DNA of 64,000 nucleotides from Chengkuizengella marina. GTDB taxonomy: Bacteria > Bacillota > Bacilli > Paenibacillales > KCTC-33759. Of the stretch, positions 17,573-26,567 are shown piece after piece. The notes under the pieces were generated by a model, which was given only the letters and a program-made list of their open reading frames with translations, did not search any database and was not told the origin of the DNA. The stretch lies in the NCBI RefSeq assembly GCF_009910845.1, contig NZ_SIJB01000004.1:1-64000 (forward strand), given 5' to 3'. Each line of letters starts with the position of its first letter. Within the stretch, counting starts at the first letter, position 1. The translations under genes and the position numbers were made by a program.

Positions 17573-18928
17573 TCAAACGATCATCTTATCTGGAAACATC
17601 AGCTTAACTTCTGTCCCCATATTTTCTTCACTTTGTAGTTCAATTGAACCACCACACTGCTGCATGACATTATAACAGTATGATAAACCTAGCCCATAAT
17701 TATGTCTTTTATTTTTTGTAGTGAAGAACGGATCTAATACATATTTTAAATTTTCACTAGAAATGCCCTTACCGTTATCCTTTATAGAGACAACAATGTG
17801 TTTTCTGGTCTTGTAGCTGACTACAGTTAATGCCCCGCCTATAGGCATGGATTCTATGGCATTTTTCAAAATATTGTTAAATACTTCTTTGATATGTGTT
17901 CGATCACAAAAAAAATGGATACTTTTGATGAGTGATACATTTATTTTGATCTCTTTTTTTTCTAAATCCGACTTTAAATTCTCTAAACACTCTACGATTA
18001 ATTCTTCCATAGAATTCTCTGTTTCTTTAAATTGTATGTCCTTCATTTGATCTTGGATGCGGTCAACCATTTCCTGCATATGATTTGATGCTCTATTAAT
18101 GATGTTAAAATAAGTATCGATATCTTGGTTGGTTTCTTTTAATGATTTTTTTAAGTTTCTCGTAGTTAATGTGATTTTTCCTATTTCATTTTTTAACGTA
18201 TGATTTAAAATAGCTGTACCGGAACTTACAGATTTTATAGTTGTATTTAAGTGATCTTTCTCAATGCTCACTTTCATACCTAGCACTCCATAACGGAAAC
18301 TGAAAAAAAGAGCAGTGACTAATGAAAATATAATAAAAACACTAACATATGGAAAAAAATAAAAATTAGGATCATACACTCTCATGATGTTTATAAAGAA
18401 AAGAATTGACAATATTGTAGGTACTATGATGATAAAAGTGATGAATTTATTTTTGCTCTTTAATGGATGATTTTCATTTATAAATGTGAAGGTTAATAAA
18501 AAACATGAAATGATATAATAAGGTGCAACCCAGTACAATAACAATAATTGATTTAGCTTCAGTATAGGGAAGTCTGAAATCGTAAATAACGTCATTACAA
18601 CGGGAAGTAAAAGAACAACCTTAAAAATAGAACGCCACTTTTTATTAAAAACTTCAGAGTAAACAATTGAAAAAATAAGTACGCCATATGGTGTTAATGT
18701 TTGATTAATAAAATCTAAAATATATTGAAAAACATTCAGGAAAATATAAAGGTTAGATGAATTACCTATTACGAGTGAGGGAAAAACCAAAGATCTTATC
18801 GTATCTGCTAGGCCACCTAAACTGGCAAATAACAAAAAGGCTGATGCCCAACGATTAGACTCATTCTTTGGGTTGATGATGACTAAAAATAAAGCAATGA
18901 TAAATAATACAATAAAATAAAAAAACAT
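17573..18928 (-). CDS. Membrane sensor histidine kinase
   Basis: A 451-aa kinase with about seven or eight hydrophobic segments in residues 1-215 and no large extracellular loop, so the signal is probably sensed in the membrane. The phosphorylated His is His243 (LNHTLKNEIGKI). The ATPase domain shows the N box (FNNILKNAIESM), G1 (DNGKGISSE) and G2 (GLGLSYCYNVMQ). It sits just upstream of the response regulator on the same strand. The layout resembles degS-, lytS- or 7TM-type sensors of Bacillales, but I cannot name the stimulus. Confidence 0.85.
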   Translation of the reverse strand: MFFYFIVLFIIALFLVIINPKNESNRWASAFLLFASLGGLADTIRSLVFPSLVIGNSSNLYIFLNVFQYILDFINQTLTPYGVLIFSIVYSEVFNKKWRSIFKVVLLLPVVMTLFTISDFPILKLNQLLLLYWVAPYYIISCFLLTFTFINENHPLKSKNKFITFIIIVPTILSILFFINIMRVYDPNFYFFPYVSVFIIFSLVTALFFSFRYGVLGMKVSIEKDHLNTTIKSVSSGTAILNHTLKNEIGKITLTTRNLKKSLKETNQDIDTYFNIINRASNHMQEMVDRIQDQMKDIQFKETENSMEELIVECLENLKSDLEKKEIKINVSLIKSIHFFCDRTHIKEVFNNILKNAIESMPIGGALTVVSYKTRKHIVVSIKDNGKGISSENLKYVLDPFFTTKNKRHNYGLGLSYCYNVMQQCGGSIELQSEENMGTEVKLMFPDKMIV

Positions 18929-18990
18929 TCAAATCACCCTTGGTTCATGAGTAATATACTTAGATTTATCATAACATGTTTTAGGTGAAA

Positions 18991-19019
18991 AAAAGAAAAG
19001 ATCGGGTATCCCCGATCAA
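18991..19019 (-). terminator. Terminator of the MFS gene
   Basis: GATCGGG and CCCGATC form a 7-bp stem over four bases; on the minus strand it is followed by CTTTTC. It lies directly after the MFS stop. Confidence 0.7.
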
Positions 19020-19022
19020 ATT

Positions 19023-20255
19023 TTACAATGAATAATTTAAATTTCGCTTTGTTTTTTTCATGAGCATATTTACATATAAAAATAGAGGAAACCCAACAGC
19101 ACTAATTAAGGCCAAGATACCAAATACAATTTCTGGTGACTCATAACCAAATGCTCCTAATAATACTCCACCTATTAAAGGTCCTACTGAGCTACCAAGT
19201 GAGCTGAATCCCATCGCTCCAAAATATGTTCCCTTCATAGAAGGATCAGCAATTTGATCAACAAACAGGTCTAACATCGTAAACATCATTACTTCACCAA
19301 TCGTAAAGATGATCATTGATAATCCGATCAAATAGATAGACTCAAATAGTCCTACTCCAAACAATCCGATAGAAGTTGTCAGTGCGCCTAACATGATTGA
19401 AATAAGCGGTGAGAACTTTTTACCTATACGAGTAACTGGATATTGGACAACCAGCACTGTAATCGCATTTAAAACAATGAGAGAAGTATATAAGGCTACT
19501 CCATTTTCAAAATAAGTAGCATTTTTAAAAAATTGTGGCATGGTGGATCCAAATTGAGAATAACCCATAACTCCAAATATGAAGGCAATAACTGCCACTA
19601 GAAAGACTAGGTCTTGTCGTAATGTTTTTAAAGCTTTCATCATTGTTACTTTTTCTTTTCTTTCTATTTCTACTTTTTTATTTAAGTCTCTATGTTTTGG
19701 TAAAATATATAATAAGGAGATTGCATACAAGAAATATACGATCGCAGTGATGACAAAGGGTATGGTGGATTTAGAGCTTCCTATTAACAATCCTACTAGT
19801 GGTCCCAATGCTGCACCAACGTTAATCGCAGCATATCTTAAATTAAAAACAAGCAGTTTATTTTTCTGTTTTGTCACATCAGACAATAATGCCCTTGAGG
19901 ATGGTTCAAAAAAGGAACTGCATAATCCATTAAGTGCGTTTAATATAAAAAACATAAATACATGTGTGGCTAAAGCAAAACCTAAAAATACAAAGGCCCA
20001 TACTAAAATGGAGATGAGCATTACATTTTCTCGTCCGTATCGATCCGATAAATTTCCGCCTATGAAACTACCAGGAATTCTTGTAAATGCACTAACTCCT
20101 ATGATTAGTCCTATCATTACAGGGCTTATACCATGAACCTCCGATAAATAAATAGCAAGAAAAGGCATGGTCATAAAGGTAGCTGCACGAGTAAAAAGAG
20201 TTCCAAATATAATACTTTTACTTACTGGGTTAATTGATTTAAATCTTTCTATCAT
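19023..20255 (-). CDS. Major facilitator superfamily transporter, multidrug-efflux type
   Basis: A 410-aa protein with 12 hydrophobic helices. The loop 2-3 motif appears as GGNLSDRYGRENVM at about residues 65-78, typical of 12-TM drug:H+ antiporters, and ARYAAINVGAALGPLVG-type sequence (RYAAINVGAALGPLVGLL) in helix 5. The substrate is unknown. GAAGAAGGCGACTAC lies before the ATG. The gene stands alone between its own terminator and a 400-base upstream region. Confidence 0.85.
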   Translation of the reverse strand: MIERFKSINPVSKSIIFGTLFTRAATFMTMPFLAIYLSEVHGISPVMIGLIIGVSAFTRIPGSFIGGNLSDRYGRENVMLISILVWAFVFLGFALATHVFMFFILNALNGLCSSFFEPSSRALLSDVTKQKNKLLVFNLRYAAINVGAALGPLVGLLIGSSKSTIPFVITAIVYFLYAISLLYILPKHRDLNKKVEIERKEKVTMMKALKTLRQDLVFLVAVIAFIFGVMGYSQFGSTMPQFFKNATYFENGVALYTSLIVLNAITVLVVQYPVTRIGKKFSPLISIMLGALTTSIGLFGVGLFESIYLIGLSMIIFTIGEVMMFTMLDLFVDQIADPSMKGTYFGAMGFSSLGSSVGPLIGGVLLGAFGYESPEIVFGILALISAVGFPLFLYVNMLMKKTKRNLNYSL

Positions 20256-20651
20256 GTAGTCGCCTTCTTCCGTTTTTAGATATTGAGAAATTATACATGA
20301 ATCCGATCATTTAATCAAACAAATGTTCTTATAAACTAGTTAGATAATATTCTTGTTTATATTCTAACAACAAATGTTTCACTAGATAAAACTTAGTTTC
20401 ATTTAGTGGATTGTTTATATTATACTGGATGTTAACAAATAAAACCACACTTTTTTAATGTAGTCATTATTTTTTGATAATTTCTCTGTTTACAATGCTT
20501 ATAATAAAATTTTATCTAATGTATGTCGTTATAACATCGGCTCATAGATTTAACTAATCCTACAACTTTAGACTGAGTTAAAAAGTACATAACTGATGGA
20601 TAAACTATATTTTTTTCAATTGGGAATTAATTTTTAGGAGGAGAATTTTAA
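20256..20651. other. Intergenic region
   Basis: This 396-base AT-rich stretch separates divergent genes. I see no open frame with a start signal and no strong hairpin; it should hold the promoters of both neighbours. Confidence 0.4.
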
Positions 20652-21053
20652 ATGAAACCAATTTTTGTGTATGGTTCATTAATGAAAAAAGCTATGTATG
20701 GTGCATACGAACATTTTTTAAAAGGAAATACGGAAAAAGAGGTAAGTGGGACAATAAAAGGAAAGATGTATGTGGTTACTGAATACCCTGCTGTCATTGA
20801 AGGGCAAAATGAAATTGTAGGAGAGTTAATGTATATAAATCCTCAAAAGTATTGGGCAGTATTAAAAAGTTTGGATATTTTTGAAGAGTATGTAGAAAGT
20901 AGACCTGATATAAGTTTATATTTACGAAAATCTAAAATAGTGAATACAGAACGAAATGAAAAAGTAGAAGCGTGGGTATATATTTGGAATCATAGTGTTG
21001 AAGATTTAATAAGAGTTGAAGATGGGGACTGGATTAAATATACAAGTCTTTAA
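20652..21053 (+). CDS. Gamma-glutamylcyclotransferase family protein (AIG2/YtfP-like)
   Basis: A 133-aa single-domain protein starting FVYGSLMKKAMYGAYEHFL, where the YGSL motif is the substrate-binding loop of the family. The proposed catalytic Glu lies in IVGELMYI. The central VSGTIKGKMYVVTEYPAVI is typical of AIG2-like proteins. Members act on gamma-glutamyl amines or related amides; the substrate here is unknown. TTTTAGGAGGAGAA precedes the ATG. Confidence 0.85.
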   Translation: MKPIFVYGSLMKKAMYGAYEHFLKGNTEKEVSGTIKGKMYVVTEYPAVIEGQNEIVGELMYINPQKYWAVLKSLDIFEEYVESRPDISLYLRKSKIVNTERNEKVEAWVYIWNHSVEDLIRVEDGDWIKYTSL

Positions 21054-21354
21054 TAACCATCTCTTTACATTAAATAAAAAGAACCTTCTATAGTTGTATG
21101 TTGCCAAAAAATTTAATCGGTATTATAATCATGTACGAATAAATGAGATGATATAAATGAAAATATTTCTTACGATTGCCACAGGTATAATCTTGAAACA
21201 AGCATTACAAAGTTTATGTCTTCAATCACCATCAAAAATATAGATCATTAACAAATAGATGAAATTACTCACACAAGTGAGAGTGTTTTACATTCTGATA
21301 ACATTTATAATTTAAAATAAAATATCATACAGAAAAAACTAAAGGAGTATAACA
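21054..21354. other. Intergenic region with a doubtful 28-codon frame
   Basis: A short frame at 21157-21243 (MKIFLTIATGIILKQALQSL) follows GAGATG, but it is too short and family-less to call. The remainder is AT-rich and without visible structure. Confidence 0.3.
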
Positions 21355-21780
21355 ATGGCTGAAAAAAAGTTAGTATATTTTTTATGTACAGGCAATTCAT
21401 GCAGATCTCAGATGGCAGATGGGTTTTTAAAAGCACTTGGAAGTGAAAAGTATGAGGTGAAAAGTGCTGGTTTGGAAGCACACGGATTAAATCCACGTGC
21501 TGTTCAAGTAATGAAAGATGCAGGCGTTGACATTAGCAGCAATAGTTCGGATGTCATTGATCCTGATATATTAAATAGAGCAGATTATGTCATCACATTG
21601 TGCGGACATGCAGATGAACATTGCCCTGTCATTTCAAGCAAAGATGTGATCAAATGGCACTGGGGATTTGATGATCCAGCAAAAGCAACCGGAACAGAAG
21701 AAGAAATTATGAATCAATTTAAAGAAGTAAGAGATGCGATTAAAAATAGAATCGCATCATTTGTGGAAACAGGCAAATAA
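21355..21780 (+). CDS. arsC: Arsenate reductase, thioredoxin-dependent type
   Basis: A 141-aa enzyme of the low-molecular-weight phosphatase fold that reduces arsenate to arsenite. The P-loop is CTGNSCRS with nucleophile Cys11, and the two relay cysteines are Cys83 and Cys90 in [11 protein letters not shown]; these equal Cys10, Cys82 and Cys89 of the B. subtilis enzyme shifted by one. AAAGGAGTATAACA precedes the ATG. Unusually, no arsR or arsenite pump gene is adjacent. The thioredoxin-like gene at 23.8 kb is a possible reductant source but is not in the same operon. Confidence 0.9.
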   Translation: MAEKKLVYFLCTGNSCRSQMADGFLKALGSEKYEVKSAGLEAHGLNPRAVQVMKDAGVDISSNSSDVIDPDILNRADYVITLCGHADEHCPVISSKDVIKWHWGFDDPAKATGTEEEIMNQFKEVRDAIKNRIASFVETGK

Positions 21781-21796
21781 AAATTGTAATCATATA

Positions 21797-21853
21797 AAAT
21801 AGAGGAAATGATGTGAATATTGATCCAGAATAGGAACATCCTCCTCTATTTTT
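21797..21853. terminator. Bidirectional terminator with long loop
   Basis: AAATAGAGGA pairs with TCCTCTATTT, followed by T-runs on both strands, between converging arsC and map. The loop is about 35 bases. Confidence 0.7.
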
Positions 21854-21877
21854 AAGAATTACAATATAGTGAGAATC

Positions 21878-22624
21878 TTATAATTCCGTTAAAATGAATG
21901 GACCATTTTTTGTTATCGCTAAGGTATGTTCATATTGTGTGGATAAGGAGCCGTCTGTTGTTCGGGCCGTCCATCCATCATCATCTAATTTACAATATGG
22001 ATCCCCTATATTTAACATCGGTTCAATAGTTATAACCATGCCTTCCTCTAGATAGGCTCCTTGACCAGAGGGACCATAGTGTGGAATAAATGGATCTTCA
22101 TGCATTTTTCTACCAATTCCATGTCCCGCAAATTCTTTCACAACACTATAGTTTTTTGATTCTGAAAATGTTTGAATAGCGTGAGATATGTCCCCAACAC
22201 GATTTCCTACTTGAGATTGTTCAATACCTATATGAAGTGCTTCTAATGTTGTATCTAACAATTTTTGTGCATCTTCTGAAATATTGCCCACTGAATAACT
22301 CCAGGCTGAATCCGCTAACCATCCATTTAAATTAACAACAAAATCAATCGTTACAATATCTCCTTCTTTAAGAGGTGTTTCATTAGGAAATCCATGACAA
22401 ATGACATCATTTACTGAACCACAAGTAGCATATGGATAACCTTGAAAACCTTTTTGCTCTGGTGTGGCTCCGTGATCATGCAAATATTTTTCAACAAAAG
22501 CATCTATTTCTAAGGTTGAAATACCAGGTTTAATTAATTTACTAACTTGTTGATGGCACTCCGCTAATAAGATCCCTGACTCCCTCATCAATAATATTTC
22601 ATTTTTGTTCTTTAATCGAATCAT
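21878..22624 (-). CDS. map: Type I methionine aminopeptidase
   Basis: A 248-aa enzyme that removes the N-terminal Met from new proteins. The pita-bread fold metal ligands are visible: TIDFVVNLNGWLADSAWS, GHGIGRKMHEDPFIPHYG, TIEPML and the final EHTLAITKNG. AAGGAGTTTTGAAG precedes ATG 22624, preferred to the TTG at 22630. This copy stands alone and is not in the ribosomal adk-map-infA context, so it may be an additional paralogue such as B. subtilis MapB; that is inferred. Confidence 0.9.
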   Translation of the reverse strand: MIRLKNKNEILLMRESGILLAECHQQVSKLIKPGISTLEIDAFVEKYLHDHGATPEQKGFQGYPYATCGSVNDVICHGFPNETPLKEGDIVTIDFVVNLNGWLADSAWSYSVGNISEDAQKLLDTTLEALHIGIEQSQVGNRVGDISHAIQTFSESKNYSVVKEFAGHGIGRKMHEDPFIPHYGPSGQGAYLEEGMVITIEPMLNIGDPYCKLDDDGWTARTTDGSLSTQYEHTLAITKNGPFILTEL

Positions 22625-22819
22625 CTTCAAAACTCCTTATCAAATTTTGGTTTTTGCATGAAGTTTGATTATATTATGAAAGGTTTGAATGAGATGTTCC
22701 ATCATTGTGAAATACTTAACTTATTTAAATGGTTATCTATTTTATATTTAAATTAGAACTTATTTTTGAGATAAATATAAAATATGGTATGTTTAATAAA
22801 TATAGGGGTGGTGTTAAAG

Positions 22820-23056
22820 ATGAATATAACGATTTACATCAGTGATCATTGCATTGCCTGTGAAGAAGTGATCGACTTTTTTAATAAAAGGAAAATAAAA
22901 TATGAGTTGATTAACGTAACACACGACCAAGACAGATTTGATGAAGTGCTCCGATTAGGGGGAATTGCCACACCTTTTATTCTATGGGATGAAAAAGTTA
23001 TATACACGTTTGACCCGAATAAGTTTGAAACCATTTTGGAGGGAAAAGATGGATAA
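22820..23056 (+). CDS. Glutaredoxin-like protein
   Basis: A 78-aa thioredoxin-fold protein with the redox motif CIAC at residues 12-15 (SDHCIACEEVIDFFNKRKI) and a cis-Pro region IATPFILWDE. AGGGGTGG lies before ATG 22820. The gene end overlaps the start of the Crp/Fnr regulator by 8 bases, so the two are translationally coupled and probably act in one redox-linked response. Confidence 0.8.
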   Translation: MNITIYISDHCIACEEVIDFFNKRKIKYELINVTHDQDRFDEVLRLGGIATPFILWDEKVIYTFDPNKFETILEGKDG

Positions 23057-23735
23057 GTTATCGTATTTATCTCAAATAAGTGTATTTGATGAATTACCGA
23101 GGGAAGACTTGATGGAGCTTGATAAAATGGCTCCGATGTCCACCATTAAAAAAAATACAATTATACAAACACCTGAGAAATATCGTGAAGGTATGTATTT
23201 TATTAAGGAAGGTAAATTAAGGCTCTATAAAATTAATACTGAAGGGAAACAGTTTACTCTAGGTATTTTAGGTAAAGGAAATGTATTTGGAGAAATTGAT
23301 TCTTTTTCTTTTGGTACAAAGGATGTTTTTATAGAAACAATAGAGGATACATTATTATGTTCTTTAAGTAAAACTCATTTCGAACAATTTATTGAGAAAC
23401 ATCCAAAATTGGCTTTAAGATTTTTAAGAGCTTTAAGTGATCGTTTAAGAGATCGAGATGCAATGCTGGAAAAACTCGCTTTTGGAGATATTCGTACTCG
23501 TATTTTACATTTATTGATTAAACTTTCAGAACAGTTTGGCATCAAAGATGGAGATTATTATAAAATTGATTTGCCTTTAACTCATCAAGAGTTAGCAAAC
23601 ATGATTGGGGCAACAAGAGAATCCGTCAGTGTATTATTAAAAGATTTAGTGAATGAAGAAATCATACGTACAGGAAGGAAATCTATTCATCTTAAAATGG
23701 AATTAGCAAAAGAACATTTAGAATTAAGTGGATAG
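23049..23735 (+). CDS. Crp/Fnr-family transcriptional regulator
   Basis: A 228-aa regulator. The cyclic-nucleotide-binding-like domain (residues 10-125) includes KGNVFGEIDSFSF, and the C-terminal winged helix has LTHQELANMIGATRESVSVL. There is no N-terminal cysteine cluster, so it is not a classic iron-sulfur Fnr. TTGGAGGG precedes ATG 23049, which lies inside the glutaredoxin gene. Control of redox or respiratory genes is plausible from the neighbours on both sides. Confidence 0.85.
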   Translation: MDKLSYLSQISVFDELPREDLMELDKMAPMSTIKKNTIIQTPEKYREGMYFIKEGKLRLYKINTEGKQFTLGILGKGNVFGEIDSFSFGTKDVFIETIEDTLLCSLSKTHFEQFIEKHPKLALRFLRALSDRLRDRDAMLEKLAFGDIRTRILHLLIKLSEQFGIKDGDYYKIDLPLTHQELANMIGATRESVSVLLKDLVNEEIIRTGRKSIHLKMELAKEHLELSG

Positions 23736-23825
23736 TTCATTTATGTAAAGTATCTTACAGAATTTAATTGAAATACTCAATATAATATCAATATAAAATA
23801 AATTCACTTTAAAGGAGTGAGAGAA

Positions 23826-24143
23826 GTGGGAGCAGTCGTTTTAAATAAAGAAAACTTTGATCAAACCATTTCACAGGGAGTTACTTTAGTTGATTTTTGG
23901 GCTCCTTGGTGTGGTCCTTGTAAAATTCAATTACCTATAGTAGAACAATTAGCTGAAGAGCTCGAAGGGAAAGTAACTATAGGTAAAGTGAATGTGGATG
24001 AAAATTCTGAATTAGCTGCGTTATATTCAGTACAAAGCATCCCTACATTGTTAGTTTTCCAAAATGGTGAGGTCGTTGATAAAATGATCGGGTTACAGAG
24101 TAAGGATGTTTTAACTGAAAAACTTACTCAATCCATTGGTTAA
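23826..24143 (+). CDS. Thioredoxin
   Basis: A 105-aa protein with the canonical active site WCGPC in LVDFWAPWCGPCKIQLPIVE and the cis-Pro in VQSIPTLLVFQNGE. It uses a GTG start at 23826, 8 bases after AAAGGAG; the GTG at 23817 overlaps the binding site. It reduces protein disulfides in the cytoplasm. It follows the Crp/Fnr gene after 90 bases and ends in a terminator. It is an additional thioredoxin rather than clearly the main trxA. Confidence 0.88.
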   Translation: MGAVVLNKENFDQTISQGVTLVDFWAPWCGPCKIQLPIVEQLAEELEGKVTIGKVNVDENSELAALYSVQSIPTLLVFQNGEVVDKMIGLQSKDVLTEKLTQSIG

Positions 24144-24151
24144 TATGAATA

Positions 24152-24212
24152 GAAATGAAGAGATTGTTGTATAAGTTATTATTTACACTTATAAAATAGC
24201 TCTTCATTTTTT
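24152..24212 (+). terminator. Terminator after the thioredoxin gene
   Basis: AATGAAGAG pairs with CTCTTCATT, enclosing a long AT-rich loop, and is followed by eight T. Confidence 0.7.
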
Positions 24213-24234
24213 TTTGAAACTAGATTTATTATAA

Positions 24235-24921
24235 TTAAAATTCCAAATCTAAAGTTTCTTTTAACTTGATTGTTCCTTCTTTAGTAAGACGGACAGATCG
24301 ATTAGTTGTTGATTTGACTATCCAATTTTGTTCTATGAAATGAGTGGCAATGGCTGCTCCTAACCATCCTGATATATGGTATCTTCTCTCGCTCCAATCT
24401 AAACAGGGCTTTGCAAAAACTCTACGACTTTTACCCACATTATGAATCATAATTCCTAGGTTTTTAAACCATTTTTCTCCTTCTGTTGTAACTTCATATT
24501 GATCATTTTTTAGAATGATTAAACTTTGATTTAACAGTGCTTCAGTGATACTCACTCCTAATTCACCAGCAAGATGATCATAACAGGTTCGAGCTGAACG
24601 TATTTGTTTTAAATGATCAGATTGCTTTAATGAACGGACTTGAACTGGAGGTGCTATGGCTCCTAACTTTTCAATAATCTCAGCAACTTGTTCATTTGCT
24701 AATTTATAATAGCGATGTCTTCCAAATTGTTCAACTTTTAATAGATTTCCTTCCACTAGTTTAGATAGATGAGAACTTATTGTAGGATGTGATACCTTTG
24801 CCTTATAAGCTAATTCACCTGCTGGAAGTGCTTGTCCTCCCATTAATGACTCTAAAATGATCGCTCTAGTTGGTTCTGAAATAAGTTTAGCAATATATGA
24901 GATATTCGGATATGCATTCAT
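24235..24921 (-). CDS. ArsR/SmtB-type regulator with an extended C-terminal domain
   Basis: A 228-aa protein. Residues 10-90 form an ArsR winged helix (EPTRAIILESLMGGQALPAGE, shown by EPTRAIILESLM and SHPTISSHLSKLVEGNLL), and the 130-residue C-terminal part with SARTCYDHLAGELG and DWSERRYHISGWLG is typical of a YczG-like subgroup. The CxxC metal motif of classic ArsR is absent; a lone CYDHLAG cysteine remains. It is divergent from the DinB gene 66 bases away, which it may control. Confidence 0.8.
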   Translation of the reverse strand: MNAYPNISYIAKLISEPTRAIILESLMGGQALPAGELAYKAKVSHPTISSHLSKLVEGNLLKVEQFGRHRYYKLANEQVAEIIEKLGAIAPPVQVRSLKQSDHLKQIRSARTCYDHLAGELGVSITEALLNQSLIILKNDQYEVTTEGEKWFKNLGIMIHNVGKSRRVFAKPCLDWSERRYHISGWLGAAIATHFIEQNWIVKSTTNRSVRLTKEGTIKLKETLDLEF

Positions 24922-24986
24922 ATTTCGATGATACCCTAAATAATGATGCGTTACAATACGATTATAAAAGAAAGGGAGGAAATTAG

Positions 24987-25460
24987 ATGAATACGATTGA
25001 TCTTGCAGTCATGAATTTACTAGAAACAAGAAGACGTTCTATCAAATTGTGGAATGCTCTTCCAAATGAATGGATAGATTGGAAACCAGATTATAAAGCC
25101 ATGTCTTTTGGTGAAATGATCCGCCATGTTTGGGGTGGTAGTTATGGGTATCATATGATATTAAAAAATAATGGATCATTAAAAGAAGAACTGTCTAGAC
25201 CTTATGATCAAGAACCAATTGTTTCTGTTCAAAAAGAAGTTGAGTTATCAATACCATATTTTGATGATTTTATTGACTATGTAAAGTCACTATCAACTGA
25301 AGAACTATCCACTAGAGTAATTGATCGTAGTGATGTAAATTATAAGCGATATTTAGGGGATATGCTCTTAAGGATAGCTTATCATGATTCAGTTCATGCT
25401 GGTCAATTTTTGCAATATTTAAGAATGTTAGGTTTAGAAAGACCATTAATATGGGACTGA
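24987..25460 (+). CDS. DinB-family protein
   Basis: A 157-aa four-helix-bundle protein. The putative metal-binding histidines are in MIRHVWGGSYGYH (about residue 47), and AYHDSVHAGQFLQYLRMLG (about 132), the usual DinB/YfiT pattern. The family includes thiol transferases such as bacillithiol S-transferases; the activity here is unknown. GAAAGGGAGGAAATTAG precedes the ATG. It faces the ArsR-type regulator. Confidence 0.85.
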   Translation: MNTIDLAVMNLLETRRRSIKLWNALPNEWIDWKPDYKAMSFGEMIRHVWGGSYGYHMILKNNGSLKEELSRPYDQEPIVSVQKEVELSIPYFDDFIDYVKSLSTEELSTRVIDRSDVNYKRYLGDMLLRIAYHDSVHAGQFLQYLRMLGLERPLIWD

Positions 25461-25467
25461 TGTTTTT

Positions 25468-25701
25468 TTAATATGCGCTCTTTCTAATTTGTTTACATTT
25501 ATATAATTGTGTACGTTGTTTTTCAATTTCTTGATTCATTTCTTCAAACTCAAATACACCTTTATATTCATAGAAAATCTGATCTAAAATAGTATGAAAT
25601 TGCAACTTGGTTTGTACATAGGTTCCTGTTAGGGAATCATGTTGTCTACTCAGATTACGAAGGTTTAGTGTTTGAATACTTTTCTTTTTGAAATAACACC
25701 T
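25468..25701 (-). pseudogene. IS110-family transposase remnant
   Basis: A 77-codon open piece on the minus strand reads KSIQTLNLRNLSRQHD then LTGTYVQTKLQFHTILDQ and YEYKGVF, which matches the internal coiled region of IS110-type DEDD transposases. It lacks a start, the catalytic N-terminal part and the C-terminal domain, and ends in unrelated sequence. It marks an old insertion and explains most of the gap between the DinB gene and the secreted-protein cluster. No terminal repeats are seen, as usual for IS110. Confidence 0.75.
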
Positions 25702-25859
25702 TCATGTGTAAAAAATAAGGGGAATGAATGGCAATTGTCAAATGATTTTATTGAACCAATCGAAGTAGGAAATCTCTCGGTTAGGTTGGGAGTTATAAGT
25801 ATTAATGGAATTATTTGATGACTTACTGAAATGTTTAAATAGTGTTATTATAATTACGT

Positions 25860-25873
25860 TAAACGCGCGTTAA
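25860..25873. promoter_or_regulatory. Palindrome before the secreted-protein cluster
   Basis: AACGCGCGTT is a GC-rich perfect palindrome in an AT-rich region, about 65 bases before the first gene of the cluster. It could be an operator; no regulator is assigned. Confidence 0.3.
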
Positions 25874-25934
25874 TGAAAGTTTTTACAACTAAAATGTCCT
25901 TTTTTTATGAAAAAATATTTGAGGAGGGAATATT

Positions 25935-26567
25935 GTGAGTAATTTAAAGAAAATATTACTAGCATTAATGTTAGTATTAGGAACTGTATCTGTAACAACT
26001 ATATTAAGTCAACCAGAACTAATTGATGCTAAGTCAGAAAAAAATGTATATCATTTCAATTCCAAATTAAATGAAAATATTATGAAAAAGCTCCCTGATT
26101 ATGCAGTAAACTCTGCCAAGGAGAAGTTTAATACTGATAAACTAAATAAAGATAACACTATGATTCAAATGACATTAAAACTTACAGATGGTGAAAATGA
26201 AGAGTATAACGGAAATGCAAATGGGGCATTTAAGATTGATAAAAGAGCTTATGGTTTTAAATTTTCTGGTCCAGTAAAAGGAGTTACAAATCCTGAGACA
26301 AACCAAACATACTATTATGGTCATTTAACAGGAGAAGTACAAGGTGTAAATGTTAAAAAGAATGAGCCAACATATGATGAAATAGATGGTCAGAACGGAG
26401 GATTTATTGTTGTCTTTAATGCAGAAAATCCTGAAACTGAATTTTATATAGCCTCAACTGTAGGTATTGAAGAGAATGGTGGAACAACAATTTATGGTGA
26501 CTTTGACGTTCATATGAAATGGGAAGAAGCAGTAAAAGCTTCAGGAGGTGTAATAAATTGGAACTAA
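25935..26567 (+). CDS. Secreted protein of unknown function (first gene of a cluster)
   Basis: A 210-aa protein, GTG start after GAGGAGGGAATATT. A signal peptide (LKKILLALMLVLGTVSVTTI, cleavage near DA-KS, residue 33) precedes about 178 residues without cysteine, rich in charged residues and short beta-type stretches (GAFKIDKRAYGFKFSGPVKG, then YYYGHLTGEVQGV). No known family is recognised. Its stop overlaps the start of the next secreted protein gene, so the two are produced together and may form a complex outside the cell; that is inference. Confidence 0.7.
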   Translation: MSNLKKILLALMLVLGTVSVTTILSQPELIDAKSEKNVYHFNSKLNENIMKKLPDYAVNSAKEKFNTDKLNKDNTMIQMTLKLTDGENEEYNGNANGAFKIDKRAYGFKFSGPVKGVTNPETNQTYYYGHLTGEVQGVNVKKNEPTYDEIDGQNGGFIVVFNAENPETEFYIASTVGIEENGGTTIYGDFDVHMKWEEAVKASGGVINWN

